64,000 bases of DNA from Sipunculus nudus (GCA_026874595.1 CM049318.1:29819956-29883955); one strand, 5' to 3'; shown: positions 1-12,230, counted from the stretch's first letter. Made by a program: numbers and translations. Notes: generated by a model from the letters alone, not told the origin.

Positions 1-740
1 CTCACGAGGAAGTGGCCAATAAAGTTCCACTTTTTTCTAAAGATGTTTATGGCGATTGATTATGGTTGGTAATTTGTTCTTCGTTGGTAATCTCCACTAG
101 AAACTGCTACGGTTGATACGAAGGAATTTTTGCGGAAAGCTATTGATGAATATCTGTGGCTTGCGGAGTACCAGGTTTTTTTCCAGGTCAAGACCATCAT
201 GATATGTTCAAGTGTCCACTGAATGCCGTTCTTTTATCATCATCATCGACTAGAAAATAACCAGATTGAAATGGTGGGAGCAATCACCCCTGACGGAATC
301 CGGTCCTGACGCTTATCTGAGACGACATCTGTTTCACGAGTTGCTCTGCAGGGCAGTCCTTGGTTTGAGCGCTGTTGAGCCATCTTGTCAAGAATACAGA
401 AGTGGCAATGCAACCTCAAAAAGGGCATCTCTGTCTACCCTCTCAAATGTCTACTCATCGTCAATTAAGAAGAAAGAGAGTTGAGAGTTCCGCCCCATCG
501 ATTAGTTTATTGATGATAATGATGTGGTCAGTGCATAAATTGTCCTGTCTGAAGCCTGCCTGGTAGTCACTGAGATTCAAATCGATTGATCCTCTCCGAA
601 ATAATCATGTTCAGAACTTCAGGACTTCTCCATAAACATACATCACCGTGGTTCATCCCTACCCCTCACAGTCTTCCTCCACGCTTTCTCAAGGAGGTTG
701 TAGATGATAAACAGGGAAGTTGACCAGTTTTCTAATATTG
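1..740 (-). pseudogene. Decayed LINE (non-LTR retrotransposon) reverse transcriptase, runs off left edge
   Basis: On the minus strand this stretch translates, across several frames, into the typical order of a non-LTR reverse transcriptase. It shows ISERINRF, then DYQAGFRQDN followed by LCTDHIIIINKLIDGA, then a broken palm segment with FERVDRDALFEV, then ILDKM, LPCRATRETDVVSD and a remnant of the RTGVRQGCLLSP block. Near the window start come QIFINSF and KKWNFIGHFLV, which resemble the C-terminal end of these proteins. At least three frame changes and several stops show that it is dead. It lies just upstream of the channel exons and on the opposite strand, so it is an insertion and not part of that gene. 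The family could be CR1/L2-like or RTE-like; I cannot decide. Confidence 0.75.
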
Positions 741-1085
741 AAGGCGACGAACTAATAACACGATTAACTAGTGAATAAACCATTCTGTAAAATCAAAACA
801 GAGATCCCACCCAAATGTAGTGAATAATATGTTGACGTGTATAATCCGGGTGTTATAACTTGAGGCGAGTCATTTCGACAAAATAAGGCAGGCACGCTGA
901 AGCTTTTCCTTGCCCTTGAACAAGCTTCTCCCTGAACGTTTTCTTTTCGATTAATTCATTTAAACATTTAATTATTATCAATGTTTTATATATATCCACT
1001 TGAATAAGGGGCAATATTAACCACATACAGGTGGAATAATGCATCCTCTATTTTTTATAATTAACATATACGACCTATATTCCAG

Positions 1086-1130
1086 AACGAGAGGGAACAA
1101 GTGCTAACGAGCTTGTTTTGGATGTTCTTG
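1086..1130 (+). CDS. CHRNA-like: Receptor micro-exon (45 bp), first visible exon
   Basis: The sequence after TTCCAG reads NEREQVLTSLFWMFL and is followed directly by GTAAGT. It matches the short nAChR block of the type DEKNQxLTTNxWL, which is a separate 45-bp exon in vertebrate receptor genes. Phase is 0 on both sides, and joining it to the exon at 5269 gives the expected order before WTDEYL. The intron that follows is about 4.1 kb. Confidence 0.85.
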
Positions 1131-1739
1131 GTAAGTACTTTGCCAAAATTGTCTTATGTAATATTACCACTGATATAATAGTAAATCATAGCTTTTCTTT
1201 TCACATCGTTTAAACAAACTTTCGGTATTATGAAGAAGCCTTCATATTACACCCTTTTCTGAATATCTGCTTCCTGTTCATTCTGTATAATCACAAAGTT
1301 TTACCTTGACAGTTTTGTTTCACCAGGAAGAAATATAAAGAGTCTGTGACGCTCTAAGCAAACTTTTTTGCGAGTCTTGAGTGTCCCAATAAATGCTGAT
1401 ATGTGACAGAATTTGTAGGATATTGCAAAATTGAATATGATTAGATAATGTAACATTATATGATTATTTGGCGAAAGTAAAATATCAGGGATAGCTACAA
1501 GCACAGTGTTTGCATAACTGACTGGTTGGAGATTGTCTGTAATGGTCAGTTACTACTACAAGAGCTAAGTTTGATTCTATTGAAAAAAAAGCCAGGGATT
1601 TCGCTTGTCTAGTCTAGGAATCTGGTACCGGAAAAAAACGGGAGGTTTATTGTCAGTATTTCCCCTACAATTAATGAGAAGAAAAGTTTTAACATCATAA
1701 TTTTCAGTTATTCACAATAAAACTCTGATTCACAGTTCG

Positions 1740-1794
<55 letters not shown>

Positions 1795-4700
1795 GTATAA
1801 TTTATTTGTATTATCCTGATTGACGCCGTTCTGCTAGATGCAACGACAGGTTTGCTTTCAGGCCAATAAATGATTCAAAATGGCTTTGTTTTTAATATAA
1901 TGTTTGGCGGTGGGAACCACCTCCATTTTTTAATGCTGACCTGTCTAATTCTTAACCTAAGCATGATTACATCTGCAGAGTTTCCATTTCGGTTTGGGAC
2001 TGCTTGACAGGGCGGTAGCACTTGCTTCCTATCATTGTTATTTTTGTATCCTGGTGTCACCAAGGCCCGGTGTCTACCGCACCTGCGGGTCCTTGGAGTG
2101 TAATCATCCCCATGGCTGGTTCATAACACCGATGAACCTCCAAAGACGCACTCGTATGTGGGTGATACACGTGGGGCACAGCCTTCCCATATAGTCTGCA
2201 GAGCGCTCACCTTCACCGCTTCAGCTGAGATTCGAACCCACGATCTCCTGGCTTTGAGTCCTGCGCTCTACCCCTGAGCCACAAAACCCGGTTCATGATA
2301 GCTTTATTAACCCTCCAACCGAATCATCCGTGTACAATCACTGCTTGCAGGCAGTAGTCGAGTACACTGCGTACAAACGCAGGCACCTTCACCAGTTAAG
2401 TGTCCTGATGCGTTTTACACAACTGGTGATGCTCGTCTGTTTCATTCCGGGGCAGTTCTTAACTGAACACAGGCCATGTGCCTGGTTTGTTAAAGTCTTA
2501 TTAACCGGCAGCCTTATGGACCAGGAATGACATATTGTATCTCTTTGGTTTGTATTGCAACGTTAGGAACAGGCACGGAAAATGATATATGCTTACTTTG
2601 GCCATTACTATAGTTATTGATATTCACTAAGACCAAGCGCGTTTGGTGCCAAGGTTGTGTTTATTATCCTTAATTGCTGAAATTACTTGCTCCCACCGAC
2701 CCAGTTAAACAATGATAGAAAGGGCCAGTACATATATACTCTAATTCAGTTATTCTAATAATGTATAGGTTGAGGGAAGCCTAACAGGGCACTGAAAGTG
2801 GCGAATGCACAATTTTAACAGAATCAGAATATACTGAGGTAACATTAGATCTGGCTCTTTTGTTCTTTGTTTGATTTTAGCCCTACCTCTTTAGACAGAT
2901 ACGCCAATTAATATGTGAGAAGTACCTGCCGGAATCTTTTAAAATAAACTTTGATGCTATGAAGCCACAAGGAAAGCCAACAAGTAATTGCTTCTAATAA
3001 TCTGTAAAACAAAGGGGCCGCACTAGGAAAACATGCGTAAATATGCAACCCTACGAGTGTAAGCTTATAAGCATACGGCCCGAAGGCAACTTGCCTTATA
3101 CCGCACATAAACACATGGTCATTTTAAAATCATGGTATTACGACACATGTTTAAGGATATGATATACCCCATTGTCCCTACATTTAATTGAGATCAGATT
3201 AACCTTACTGTAATATCCAGCCTAGCTTACCCTAGCCTAGGCAATTAGAGAGCTGTTAATAGAATAATCAGATTATGTAATACGTAATAGCATCTTTAGA
3301 AAAATAGGACTTTTAAATAAAGCTCTTGATGTGGTACCCAGTGATTTATGATTTTATTCTTTATTAGTTTTATATAAATTATATACCCTACCAAGTCTAA
3401 TAAAGTTAGCGGACCTGCTAAAATAAGATCTTGATATATTGGTAAAACTTCAAAAGAGTTATAAGAATAATACATTTTGTGCATTATAGAACACATTTTT
3501 ATATTTCAAGCATATATAAATACTTAAATATAATTGAATTACCGAAGATCTATATCTACTGATTGATCCGTTTTATATAGAAGTTTAACAAAGATCTTCC
3601 ACAGTCTCAAATAAATTATTCGTTTCAATAAATGTACATATGATTAAATTACCAGACAAATAAAAAAATATATGGACATTTGTTACGGGGTGATAAAAAG
3701 CGGATCGAACTGTCTCGCAAGTGAAGCTTGCTTTTCTACCGAAGCGGTTGGTACGCCGGACTTGTGTGCCACCGATATGGTTTCGAATCTCGGATGGGCC
3801 CAGTATTTTACCCAAATCAATTTGTCTTCTTATCGTAATGGGGGTCGTCCGGGATGACGGTAAACTTTTTGGCCCAGGGAATTAGCTCACCAAAGTGTGA
3901 CTCCTGGGATAAATAGTCTTGTTCTGATAGCAGAAAGCTCTTAAGAGGGGGTTTGTTACGGGGTGACTTAAAGGCGGACCGAACTGTCTCGCTAGTGAAG
4001 CTTACTTTTCTAGCGAAGCGGTTGGTACGCCGGACTTGTGCGCCACCGTTATGGGTTCGAATCCCGGATCGGCCTAGAATTTTCCCCTAAGCAATTTGTC
4101 TTCGTAACACCATATATACAGAGACTGAATGTAGGAATATATAGCTTTTCGTTAAAGAAGTTAATTTACAGCATACCAACAGTTAAGTACCACAACTTCT
4201 ATCCATATGCTTAGGAAAAGGTTGAACAGTATTTGATTTTGAAATTTAAATTATTAATTTAATATTATACATAGTATTCAACTATTGATTCACTTTTCCT
4301 GTTTATTTCACAAAGTTTTATGTCTGCTCCGAGTAATATATGTGAAGAAACAATTAAGGGGGCATACGCCTATCCAAGCCCCATTTGGTCAATAACATGA
4401 AGTATATATTTACCTATGTTTGCATTATTTCTTTGTCAATAAAGTTTAAATAAAGGGCAACATGTGGTGTTTTGTGACTCAAGAATACTCAAGAGATGTT
4501 ATGTGTTTGATTCCATTGCTTTCATAACTTTAAAGCCAAGTATTCACCTACTTTTTTCTTGAGTTTTTGTGAAGTCTGTTTTACTCTGTGTATATATATA
4601 AATGGTCTGTAATTAATTCCTGTTAAGAACAGTCCTTATAACGCCTCTGTGACAGATGTATGGTCTTGTTTTTCTACAAGCTGTTAGCAAACATGGAACG

Positions 4701-7700
4701 TCCACTTCTGTTGACAAAATAAAAAAAAACATATATACTAAGATAGTTTGCTGCATATGAGCTGAAAGATCACTACTTACAAAACGCCCTTCCAAGAGGT
4801 CCGATAAAAGGTATTTAGAAACTTTTAGAGGTCCCATATGTGATAAAAAATGTCAAAATGAACAAAACGAAAAGATTGTGTGCCGGATGGATTTGCGTTT
4901 TTGGCCCATTTTATTAAAATATCAAGGCGTTATTTCTAGTTAAAAATATCAGACATCGGAAAATACCCACATTATATCTGAATTACAGCTAGATGTGGCA
5001 TGAATAAGGAGGCGCAAATTATTGCCTTTTTCCACATTTTTTATATTGTTTCATTTCCATAAATGGACCAAAATGATAATAATACTTTAGCATGTACATT
5101 ATACAGAAAGGTTAAACCACCTTGATGATCATTTGCCTTAATATTGGTGTACGGTTCTTATTTGCACTAACGATCTAATAGTCGAAACATATATGTTCAC
5201 GAAGTGTTACGCAAAGGCAAATGAAATATTAATGACAGCTTTCTATTATTTATTTATTTTTTTTTAAGTTCTGGACAGATGAGTATCTATCATGGAATCC
5301 TGTGGATTATAATGGTACAGCACACATATTTGTTGACTCCGATCTCATTTGGAAACCCGACATTTGTCTCATGAACAGGTTTGTGATTGCAATTTCTGCC
5401 TTGAAAACCTCAGATTTTATACACCATCAAACTAGGTGAGACTAAGACAATTAGACATAGTTTTGTTTTGCTTCAAAAAGGAAACCTTTAGTTATTCTGC
5501 ATTAGTAAAATGTATCACACGGATTAACAATATTCGTACAACTCCAATACGCGTTTGTTGACAATCATTAAATTACGTTTGAGAAAAGGTAATAAAATGT
5601 TTCAAATGTATTTGCTCAACCTGATCTTCATTCTGTCTGTTACCAAAACCAGGGTACAATTGTGCATGCTGCTGTAGATTCATTACTTTTTTCCATTAGT
5701 GGAGATGAAGATAACCTGACGCCCACAAAACTTCTGAAGAAGGTTGAAATATTGGTTTCACACGCTGGTTTTATCTTTTACTGTGTCCCTGTCTTGGCAC
5801 AGACAGTATGTGAGATGACCATAGCTAAGTATCCATTTGATAGTCACAGATGTGGTCTCTTTTTCTCCACCTGGCAAACCGATATTACTTACGTCAACTT
5901 TACGTTAGACTCTCGTCCGGTGGATTTTACAAAGTATGTGAATCACAGTGAGTGGGACTTGGAGAACATAACCTACCACTACCAAGGTGTGGAGTATCCG
6001 TGTTGCCCCGGATCGTTTTATCCCGAGGTCACCTTTTCCTTTCTAATTCGCCGGAAGCCGCTTTACGTTTTATTCCACCTCCTCCTCCCGCCATTGCTGC
6101 TTGATGTTATTGGATTCTTGACGTTTCTCGTACCACCAGACAGTGGGGAACGGATTTCTCTTTCCATCTCTCTCCTGCTGGCTCTGTCTGTATTTCAGAT
6201 GATTGTCATGGAAAGTGTACCGGCTAGCTCTGATTCCTTACCCGTTGCAAGTAGGTGAACATATCTTTCTTGTATCTTAAGTCAGCAGAACTTGTCCCCG
6301 GTATGACCTGACTTTGTTTCAGGTTTTCCTTTGCATTAGTATACATTTTCTGAAGCAAACTAATTCTCTACAGTTGGTAAATAGAAATTTTCTTTTGATG
6401 GAACATGTATGAATTCAAAGCGCTTTAATTTAGTTTCGAATATTAACAAAAATTCTTTATTCCAGCATATCTAATGAAGAAACAAAATATACTTTTAGAT
6501 TCATAGAAAATATTAATATAAATTCTAATATTTTTTTTGTTTTTGGTTTGTGAGTTCATGTTATAAAAGTTAAGCAGAGTACTTTTTTTAAAATCTGAAC
6601 GTTTTCCTAAATAAAATACTTCTATTCCAGTTGGGCGTGAACATAAACACGCAGTTAACTATATATATTAAAACTACTAATGTCAGCGATTTTATGTTTC
6701 AGACATGCAGTTACTTATATCAAGGTGTTCCTGTTAAAATGAAATTTTGAGAAAACAGGTGGGGATTAGGGTAAAGTGTTTGACAGGCCGGTTACCTTCA
6801 ACTGGTGCATATATGCTATATTATCTAATACAGGTGTATATATGTATATTGCATGTTGCCTCATTAAGCAGAAAACTTTAGAGTATACTTAAAGGTATGT
6901 TTTATAAATGCTTAACATAACATTGGTCTGTATTCTTTCTTTTGCGTCTTTCACAAAGTGGTTGCGAGATCGATCTGTTTTTCAGGTCTGTTTCTTGGTG
7001 GTTCCATCCTTCTTCTTGCATTTGTTACCGGAGTTTCAGTCATCATTGTCTACTTGAAGCATCAGACAGGCAGGGATGGCAAGAAACCTCCTAATTGGTT
7101 ATGTAAACTATCATGTGACCTACTAGGACCATATCTGGGCGTTCCATTCACCCACGATGAAGCAGGACAAAAGGAACAGGTATTACAACCAAACTACTTA
7201 AAATATTAGTGTTACATTTATGGATGTCACGGAATAACATTATCTGATAAGAAAGAAAAGGACATGGCAGTTCCTTCTGCTATCTACACACACTTCACTT
7301 AATATTCAATTTGTTTAGAATGTTTAGAGTCATTTGAAATCACAACATAAATCTGTGAATTACATTTCTATCGCCATCGATTTCAAATTTGAAATCTGAG
7401 TTTCTTCTGCAGATGGGCGTTGGTTATTGGTATGATATTTTCATTGTGGGATGGGCATTGTGGTATTATTATTAATCCAGTTTAAACTGGTTTTATCTGC
7501 AAAGAATTGTCCTCTTAACAATGAAATCATGTAGAATTATAATGATTGCTTAACCCACATAATAAACAGATAATACATCTGTCAGATAACAAAAAAGTAG
7601 GATACATATGCAGATAAATAATGCACGAATACCATGCATTTTACAACACTACATTTAACAAACACTTATTATTTTATTAACAAACAAAAATTAAAATTCA

Positions 7701-8318
7701 TCATTTATTCAGCAAAAGTGCTGAATTTGGTATCGCACAACTGAGCTATATAAGTATTTCCGGTATGGCATGATTTTTTTTTGTGAAATAAAGATCTCCG
7801 CATGGATAACGGAAACAGAATCAAGATGATATTTTACAGATAATATGAAAGTTGTAAATATGGATTCTAAAGACGGTCTTTCATTTTAATATAACTTTTT
7901 CATTAAATATTTTTAAAGTTATATGGGTATATTTACGATATCTTATGACAGCACTCCATGTATAGTTTTCGTGTTGCAGTCCCTAGAAACTGCAGGGATC
8001 TATCTACAACATAACAACCCCAAAATGAGCGAAGATGCTATTTCACAGTCTTGCAAGGCAGTAGAGCGCGAAGTAAGTAGTGACGTCATATCATCCTCCG
8101 TCATTTTGATGGAGATACTTTTGGAGCTGAATATGCTTCGAGAAGAGACAAGTAGGAGGATGCTACCTGAAAATATCTCCTTTCAGGGTCAACAAGATGA
8201 CGTCACAGGGGGAGAGTGGGATTACCACGCCCGAGTCCTAAACAGATTGTTCATGTTGATTTATGTTTGTGGAATCGTTGCTCTGTCCATTTCACTAATT
8301 ATTAACCTGTATTTATGA
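1086..8318 (+). CDS. CHRNA-like: Nicotinic acetylcholine receptor alpha-type subunit (Cys-loop ligand-gated ion channel), 3' part of gene
   Basis: Five exons (1086-1130, 5269-5378, 5700-6250, 6986-7179, 7980-8318) join with matching phases into 412 codons ending in a stop. Seen in order, numbered from the first visible residue: WTDEYLSWNP (about 17-26), loop A region IWKPDICLMN, the Cys-loop with cysteines at 89 and 103 spaced by 13 residues, loop B region with Trp110, the vicinal Cys153-Cys154 in a YPCC...FYP context (alpha-type loop C), M1 about 172-196, GER before M2 (201-203), M3 about 237-258, a cytoplasmic loop of about 125 residues, and M4 at the C terminus. The Glu at -1' of M2 suggests cation selectivity. 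NFT, NIT and NHS sequons lie in the extracellular part. The protein should be a plasma-membrane pentamer subunit opened by acetylcholine or a related ligand. The signal peptide and N-terminal helix exons are missing here. Loop A Tyr (Torpedo Y93) is replaced by Met, so ligand response could differ. Confidence 0.88.
1744..1792. repeat. (TA)n microsatellite
   Basis: About 24 uninterrupted TA units in the receptor intron. Confidence 0.97.
1968..2291 (-). mobile_element. tRNA-derived SINE, family A, copy 1 (full length)
   Basis: Read on the minus strand, the head at 2228-2281 looks like a tRNA: A-box-like TGGCTCAGGGGTAG and B-box GGTTCGAATCT, the pol III internal promoter. The body continues to a tail at about 1970 (reverse complement of CATCTGCAGAGTTTCC). 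The same body is present at about 30136 and 31923 in this window, which identifies it as a dispersed family. Confidence 0.8.
3681..3840 (+). repeat. tRNA-like element C, copy 1
   Basis: It begins TGTTACGGGGTGA and carries a degenerate A-box (ACCGAAGCGGTTGG) and a B-box-like TTTCGAATCTC. It is clearly alignable with the copy 273 bases downstream. Its right end is CGTAATG, one base off the inverted start sequence. Confidence 0.7.
3954..4109 (+). repeat. tRNA-like element C, copy 2, with 7-bp inverted ends
   Basis: It runs from TGTTACG to CGTAACA, a perfect 7-bp terminal inverted repeat. Inside is a canonical A-box (TAGCGAAGCGGTTGG, from 4011) and B-box (GGGTTCGAATCCC, 4053-4065). It could be a SINE or a short element that captured a tRNA-like sequence. 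It is not a functional tRNA gene, because no cloverleaf of normal length closes around these boxes. Confidence 0.7.
5269..5378 (+). CDS. CHRNA-like: Receptor exon with loop A (110 bp)
   Basis: A pyrimidine tract plus AAG precedes TTCTGGACAG. The exon reads FWTDEYLSWNPVDYNG, then FVDSDLIWKPDICLMN, and ends in AG|GT, leaving phase 2. The 110-bp length is the same as the equivalent exon in vertebrate nAChR genes. An IWKPDI motif with Met in place of the usual loop A Tyr is visible. Confidence 0.92.
5700..6250 (+). CDS. CHRNA-like: Receptor exon: Cys-loop, loops B and C, M1, M2
   Basis: The acceptor is the AG at 5698-5699 after a strong pyrimidine tract. It joins phase 2 to give a Ser codon and keeps the frame. 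The exon carries CEMTIAKYPFDSHRC (the Cys-loop), YPCCPGSFYP (adjacent cysteines) and RISLSISLLLALSVF (M2). The donor is GTAGGT at 6251, phase 1. The open frame continues upstream to 5662, but that part is intron. Confidence 0.93.
6986..7179 (+). CDS. CHRNA-like: Receptor exon: M3 and start of cytoplasmic loop
   Basis: It starts after TTTTTCAG. The split codon gives Ser, followed by LFLGGSILLLAFVTG and SVIIVYLKH, which is M3. The loop begins with GRDGKKPPNWLC. It ends in KEQ at a phase-0 donor (CAG|GTATTA). Confidence 0.9.
7980..8318 (+). CDS. CHRNA-like: Receptor last exon: rest of cytoplasmic loop, M4 and stop
   Basis: It starts after GTGTTGCAG in phase 0 with SLETAG. The loop is followed by an EWDYHARVLNRLFM segment, which resembles the amphipathic pre-M4 region, and a hydrophobic M4 ending in INLYL and TGA. 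No AATAAA was seen in the next 300 bases. Confidence 0.9.
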   Translation, partial: SLETAGIYLQHNNPKMSEDAISQSCKAVEREVSSDVISSSVILMEILLELNMLREETSRRMLPENISFQGQQDDVTGGEWDYHARVLNRLFMLIYVCGIVALSISLIINLYL

Positions 8319-9705
8319 AAGATTATATAGATAAGTACTTGGCTGTAAAGGACAGAAGATGGTATACTGCTAGGCATATGTTTCATACAATTGTTAAGGG
8401 AGTTGTCGGTAACAGACAGTTCGTTGTTTCGTTCATAGATGGCCCCACCTGACGGGTACCTGCAGTTTGCATATTTAAGTTCGAAGGATTGTCACGTGAG
8501 AGAACATTGGATGTTGAAATCAAACAATGTTTGAACGCAATTTGCTGATTGTTTTTTTTTTATTACTGATATCACTGATATGAAATAAGATAGGAGTAAT
8601 TATCCCAAAGAGGTTGTGCAAATCTAAACTTCTTTTGCCCTTTTGTCAACTTAAGCTGTAAACAAATTATAGGCGAGTATTGTTGTATTTTTACTGACTT
8701 TAAAATCAAACTGTAAATGTTTTCCACAACGTCGAAAGCAGTCACACAATTCCCTTGAAGGCAAATTATTCGTCCCAGTTTTTGAAATGCAATTCAACCT
8801 ATATGTTTCTATTATGTATATCATGTATATATGAAGATAAGATACTAACTTGAACCCAGTATTTTTCTGACGTGAAGATTGACTTGATAATGTGCATATG
8901 ATGTAACTCTTTGTATATCGATTGTTCTTCCACCACGTCAACTCATTACATTTGTTAGATTAATTCAGTCACAAAAGGTATCCAAATATACTTTAGTGCA
9001 ACTTATCAGGCTCTACATTAAAGGGCATCTGATATGAAGTTTGAGTATCGTACAATGAGATCTAAATCTGGCTGGCCCTGTATGGTTCATATATTTAATA
9101 TGGATATGAAGGAGGTACTTACATATCATTTCAAAGTAAGAAAAGTTTTGTTCTGAATCTGAATATAATAAGGCGCATCTACATGTCTAAATTTAAATAT
9201 TAATACTACGCGCTGATATTCAGACTATACATCAGAAAGGTGTCATGCTGGTTGGCTGATTATTGGCTTTTGATTAAACATGTCTAGGCTTAGTAAATAT
9301 TAATTAGATTGTAAAGTAATTTGGATCACAGCATTATGTTTCTGTTTGATTTTTTTTCGTTTCGGGACAATATTTAATTATGCAGTCAGTTTATGCTATT
9401 TTGACATAATCGACCGGTCATAAGAGCTCGCTGTAATCTGATTTAAAAAAGTACCCGGTTTTCTGTCGATTTTTATTAATTTTTTACGATAACACAATGC
9501 TGAGTTGTGCCATATATACATGCAGTGGGGATAAAAGTAAAGAGAAAGGCGAGGCGACAATGGATTGATACTTAATCTAAAACCAAAAATAAAATTGTCA
9601 GAGTGTCCTGAGTGTAAATAAGCATGTAGGAGGCGACACAGCTAACTCAGAGTTATATATAAACTTATTTATTTTACATGGATTGTACAAATAGTTATAA
9701 TAACT
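8319..9705. other. 3' flank of receptor gene, no gene seen
   Basis: AT-rich flank. Only short shadow open frames are present, and no exon with flanking splice signals was recognised. Confidence 0.5.
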
Positions 9706-9900
9706 AATGGAGGCACTCTCCATGGCTCCGGTGATGGCGTTCGGTAGTCTGCAGAGGTGGAGGAAACCGGAGTAAACGGAGAAAACCACCGGCCTTGGAC
9801 GGGCAACTACAACCCACTCTCATAGCCATGCCTTGGGATCGAACCCGGGTCGCTAGCGGAGAGGGCCAAGCGTTTTACAACTCAGCTGTCCAGGCCCCTG
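9706..9900 (-). mobile_element. tRNA-derived SINE, family B
   Basis: On the minus strand it shows a degenerate head (CAGCTGAGTTGTAAAACGCT) and a B-box GGTTCGATCCC (complement of 9835-9845). A central block reads GGTTTTCTCCGTTTACTCC and then GGTTTCCTCC. That block resembles the conserved central domain of widespread metazoan SINEs. Family name not assigned. Confidence 0.7.
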
Positions 9901-11200
9901 CATCAAGTTGCCTGCATCAATAATCGTAAATCTGTCTTTTATTGTGCAAGTCTTTATTTATAGTGTATTTTATAACCCCATTGTCTATCTGTTGAATCAC
10001 GCATACCAGTTTACTTTTCAAACAGCAGATGATCAGCAAAGCATGTCCGATCAGTTGACGCCTTAACAGAGAGTGGTATTTTTTAGTGAATACCGTAAAA
10101 ATATTTAAAAAAGCATACATTAACAAATATGGATACTGGGATGTGATACACCTGTTTCTACGAGTAAGTGATTTTGAAATGCAAGGTTGAATCTAAAACA
10201 CCTAAACGAGTAATGCATATGTATTTCTAGTCATTTTGATCGCCATATTTCTTATGTAGTATTACCTTCGAGGCTTTCCTCACTTTGGCCTTTAGTCTAA
10301 ACTCTAATAGTATAGGTGCGCCGTTATTAAATTAATTGAAAATTCCGAAAATGGGACACAATAGCAACTATGTAATTTCTAGGTTAAGTTGTTAGGATCT
10401 AGCTGCCGGTATATCATGTACCTGCAGCTACACAAGTTCCCAATATTAAGTGTATTGTAGCATCAGGAATTCAAAGTACATATCAATCCTGATAAGTTCA
10501 TTTATGCTATAACAATGTGGTTATTTCACATTACTTATGGTTAAAAAAGTAAACGTGGACATAACTGTAACCATTATATAATGTATTCACAGAAATAGCA
10601 AGGCTTATCTGTGACGATTGGGATAAAGTAAAAAGAAGGTGAAAAAGGAACAATAAAACATTACAATATTTTTGCAATCGATCCACACTTTGTATTGCAA
10701 ATAATAGGAATATGGATTTCTCTTATTCCTGTTATATCATGGACATAACAGAACGTCAAAGAAAGATTAAGATTTTGATTGAAAGGGCAATTGCATATTG
10801 GTCACCAGAGAACTGTGACTTGTTTATTTTATTTTTATGATATTACACATTCAAGTAAGGGGATTATAACCAGTTGATTGTTCCTATTATTTGTTCTACA
10901 TTAACATGCAGTATCTTGTTTCGATGTTTCCGTGGGAAAGTATGTTTAGAGAACCTAGGTGTTTTATTTGATGTTAATTTCAGTACAGTCGTAATTTCCT
11001 GAGGATTGGTTCTTACCGGTCCAAGTCTAGTCAGTTTCCTGTTAAAATCTTATTGCCTGTGGACTTCAAAGGCAACGCACCTGTATACTTGATTCGTTTC
11101 ATACTTGAGTCCCTAAAGGCATGTCCGTGTATTCATGGATTGAACGACAGGGCACATAATATTGTAAAGAAATAGACCAAGAGCTGTCAGGATGTGTGAC
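9901..11200. other. Intergenic, nothing recognised
   Basis: AT-rich sequence without exon-like or repeat structure that I can support. Confidence 0.4.
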
Positions 11201-12010
11201 GTAAGCATCAGTTTATATGCTGGAAACTCAAAAGTAAAGGCACCCTCTCCTACGTCAACTCGATAGATGGTATAATCTGACTTTTTGTCGGTCCAGAGGA
11301 GGGTCCGATGTTGTCTGTGAACTGATTAGCTGAGGGAAGATTTTCCGGAGTATTATATGTCAGAGTCTGCAGGCGGCCAACATAATCTCACTAAAGAACT
11401 TGTAAGTTGTGTTTACAGAAGGACCTTTAAGCAACCGATGGGTATCTTGCGTGGTGAAGCCCTGCAAACAGACCAGGAGAATTGATACATTGATCATTGT
11501 GTATGGTACCGGATATTGTCGAGTGTAGTAATATATTCAGGCACAGATTACTGGATATACACATGGTGATTATATAGGGACCGACATTGTCTAAGAGATG
11601 CTACAGAGACGGCTGTGTGCCTATCTGTCGGTTATTCAGGGAAGCGAGAGCTCCAGGAGTAGAGACTGTGTCAAGCCAGTGAGTTGTTTTGCGGCGAGAA
11701 GCGCTTGTGCGTCGTGGGTTCAGTGTTTAACCTCCTGGACTCCAGGGGTGCATAACTAAGTCACTTGCGCGGCGATCATGCGACCAGCGGCAGTGGTGCT
11801 AGACAAACTTTCTGTGATTAGTGCTTAAGGGGAGTGCGAGGCTTAATCAGGAACCTGTGAATTTGTATAATCTTATTGACCCTTTGGATTATTTTATCTT
11901 GCGCGTGGAACGCCTCTCCAGGAAACTGTAAGCCTAATTTTGTTTTATGTTATTGTCTATGTTACTGGCTATGTCTAGTCTTTTTGAGTGTATGTGCGAG
12001 CTTCAGCCGG
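11200..12010 (+). other. Possible non-coding exon / leader ending in a strong splice donor
   Basis: This stretch has more G and C than its flanks and ends in CAGCCGG|GTAAGTAAAC at 12010/12011, a near-perfect donor. No coding similarity is seen. It could be a 5' leader exon of the glycosyltransferase gene at 15706, or chance. Weak evidence. Confidence 0.25.
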
Positions 12011-12116
12011 GTAAGTAAACTATCTAAAAGAACCTGGAAAGTCTATTCCTTCGTTGGTGTGACACTGTTTTCAAACAGACAAACTTTGTCTTAAAAATTA
12101 AATTTATTCTATGGGA

Positions 12117-12230
12117 AATTGTTGGACGAACCCGTGTCGGTGGCGCACACGTCCGGCACTCCCATCATTTCACAAAGAAAAGCAAGCTTCAATGGCGAGC
12201 CAGGTGCGCCCCTATATGCGACCCGTAACA
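12117..12230 (-). repeat. tRNA-like element C, copy 3 (diverged, minus strand)
   Basis: The reverse complement starts TGTTACGGGTCGC and contains GAAGCTTGCTTTTC, then GCCGGACGTGTGCGCCACCG and GGGTTCG, in the same order as the copies at 3681 and 3954. Confidence 0.65.

Larger units (their letters stand above)
1131..5268 (+). other. Receptor intron 3 with repeats
   Basis: This 4.1-kb intron holds a (TA)n run, one tRNA-derived SINE, two copies of a second tRNA-like element, and otherwise AT-rich DNA in which I see no coding or structured feature (4110-5268 included). Confidence 0.7.

Noticed and set aside
121-184. Possible upstream receptor exon on the + strand ending at CCAG|GTTTTT
   Set aside because: The sequence reads better on the minus strand as the C-terminal part of a LINE reverse transcriptase, and the + translation does not resemble the receptor N terminus.
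3681-4109. Functional tRNA genes
   Set aside because: A and B boxes are present, but no full cloverleaf of normal length can be drawn and the units are repeated as elements.
5653-5699. Acceptor at 5651-5652 for the large receptor exon
   Set aside because: Joining exon 5269-5378 at 5653 shifts the frame into a stop. The AG at 5698-5699 restores the frame and gives the expected protein order.
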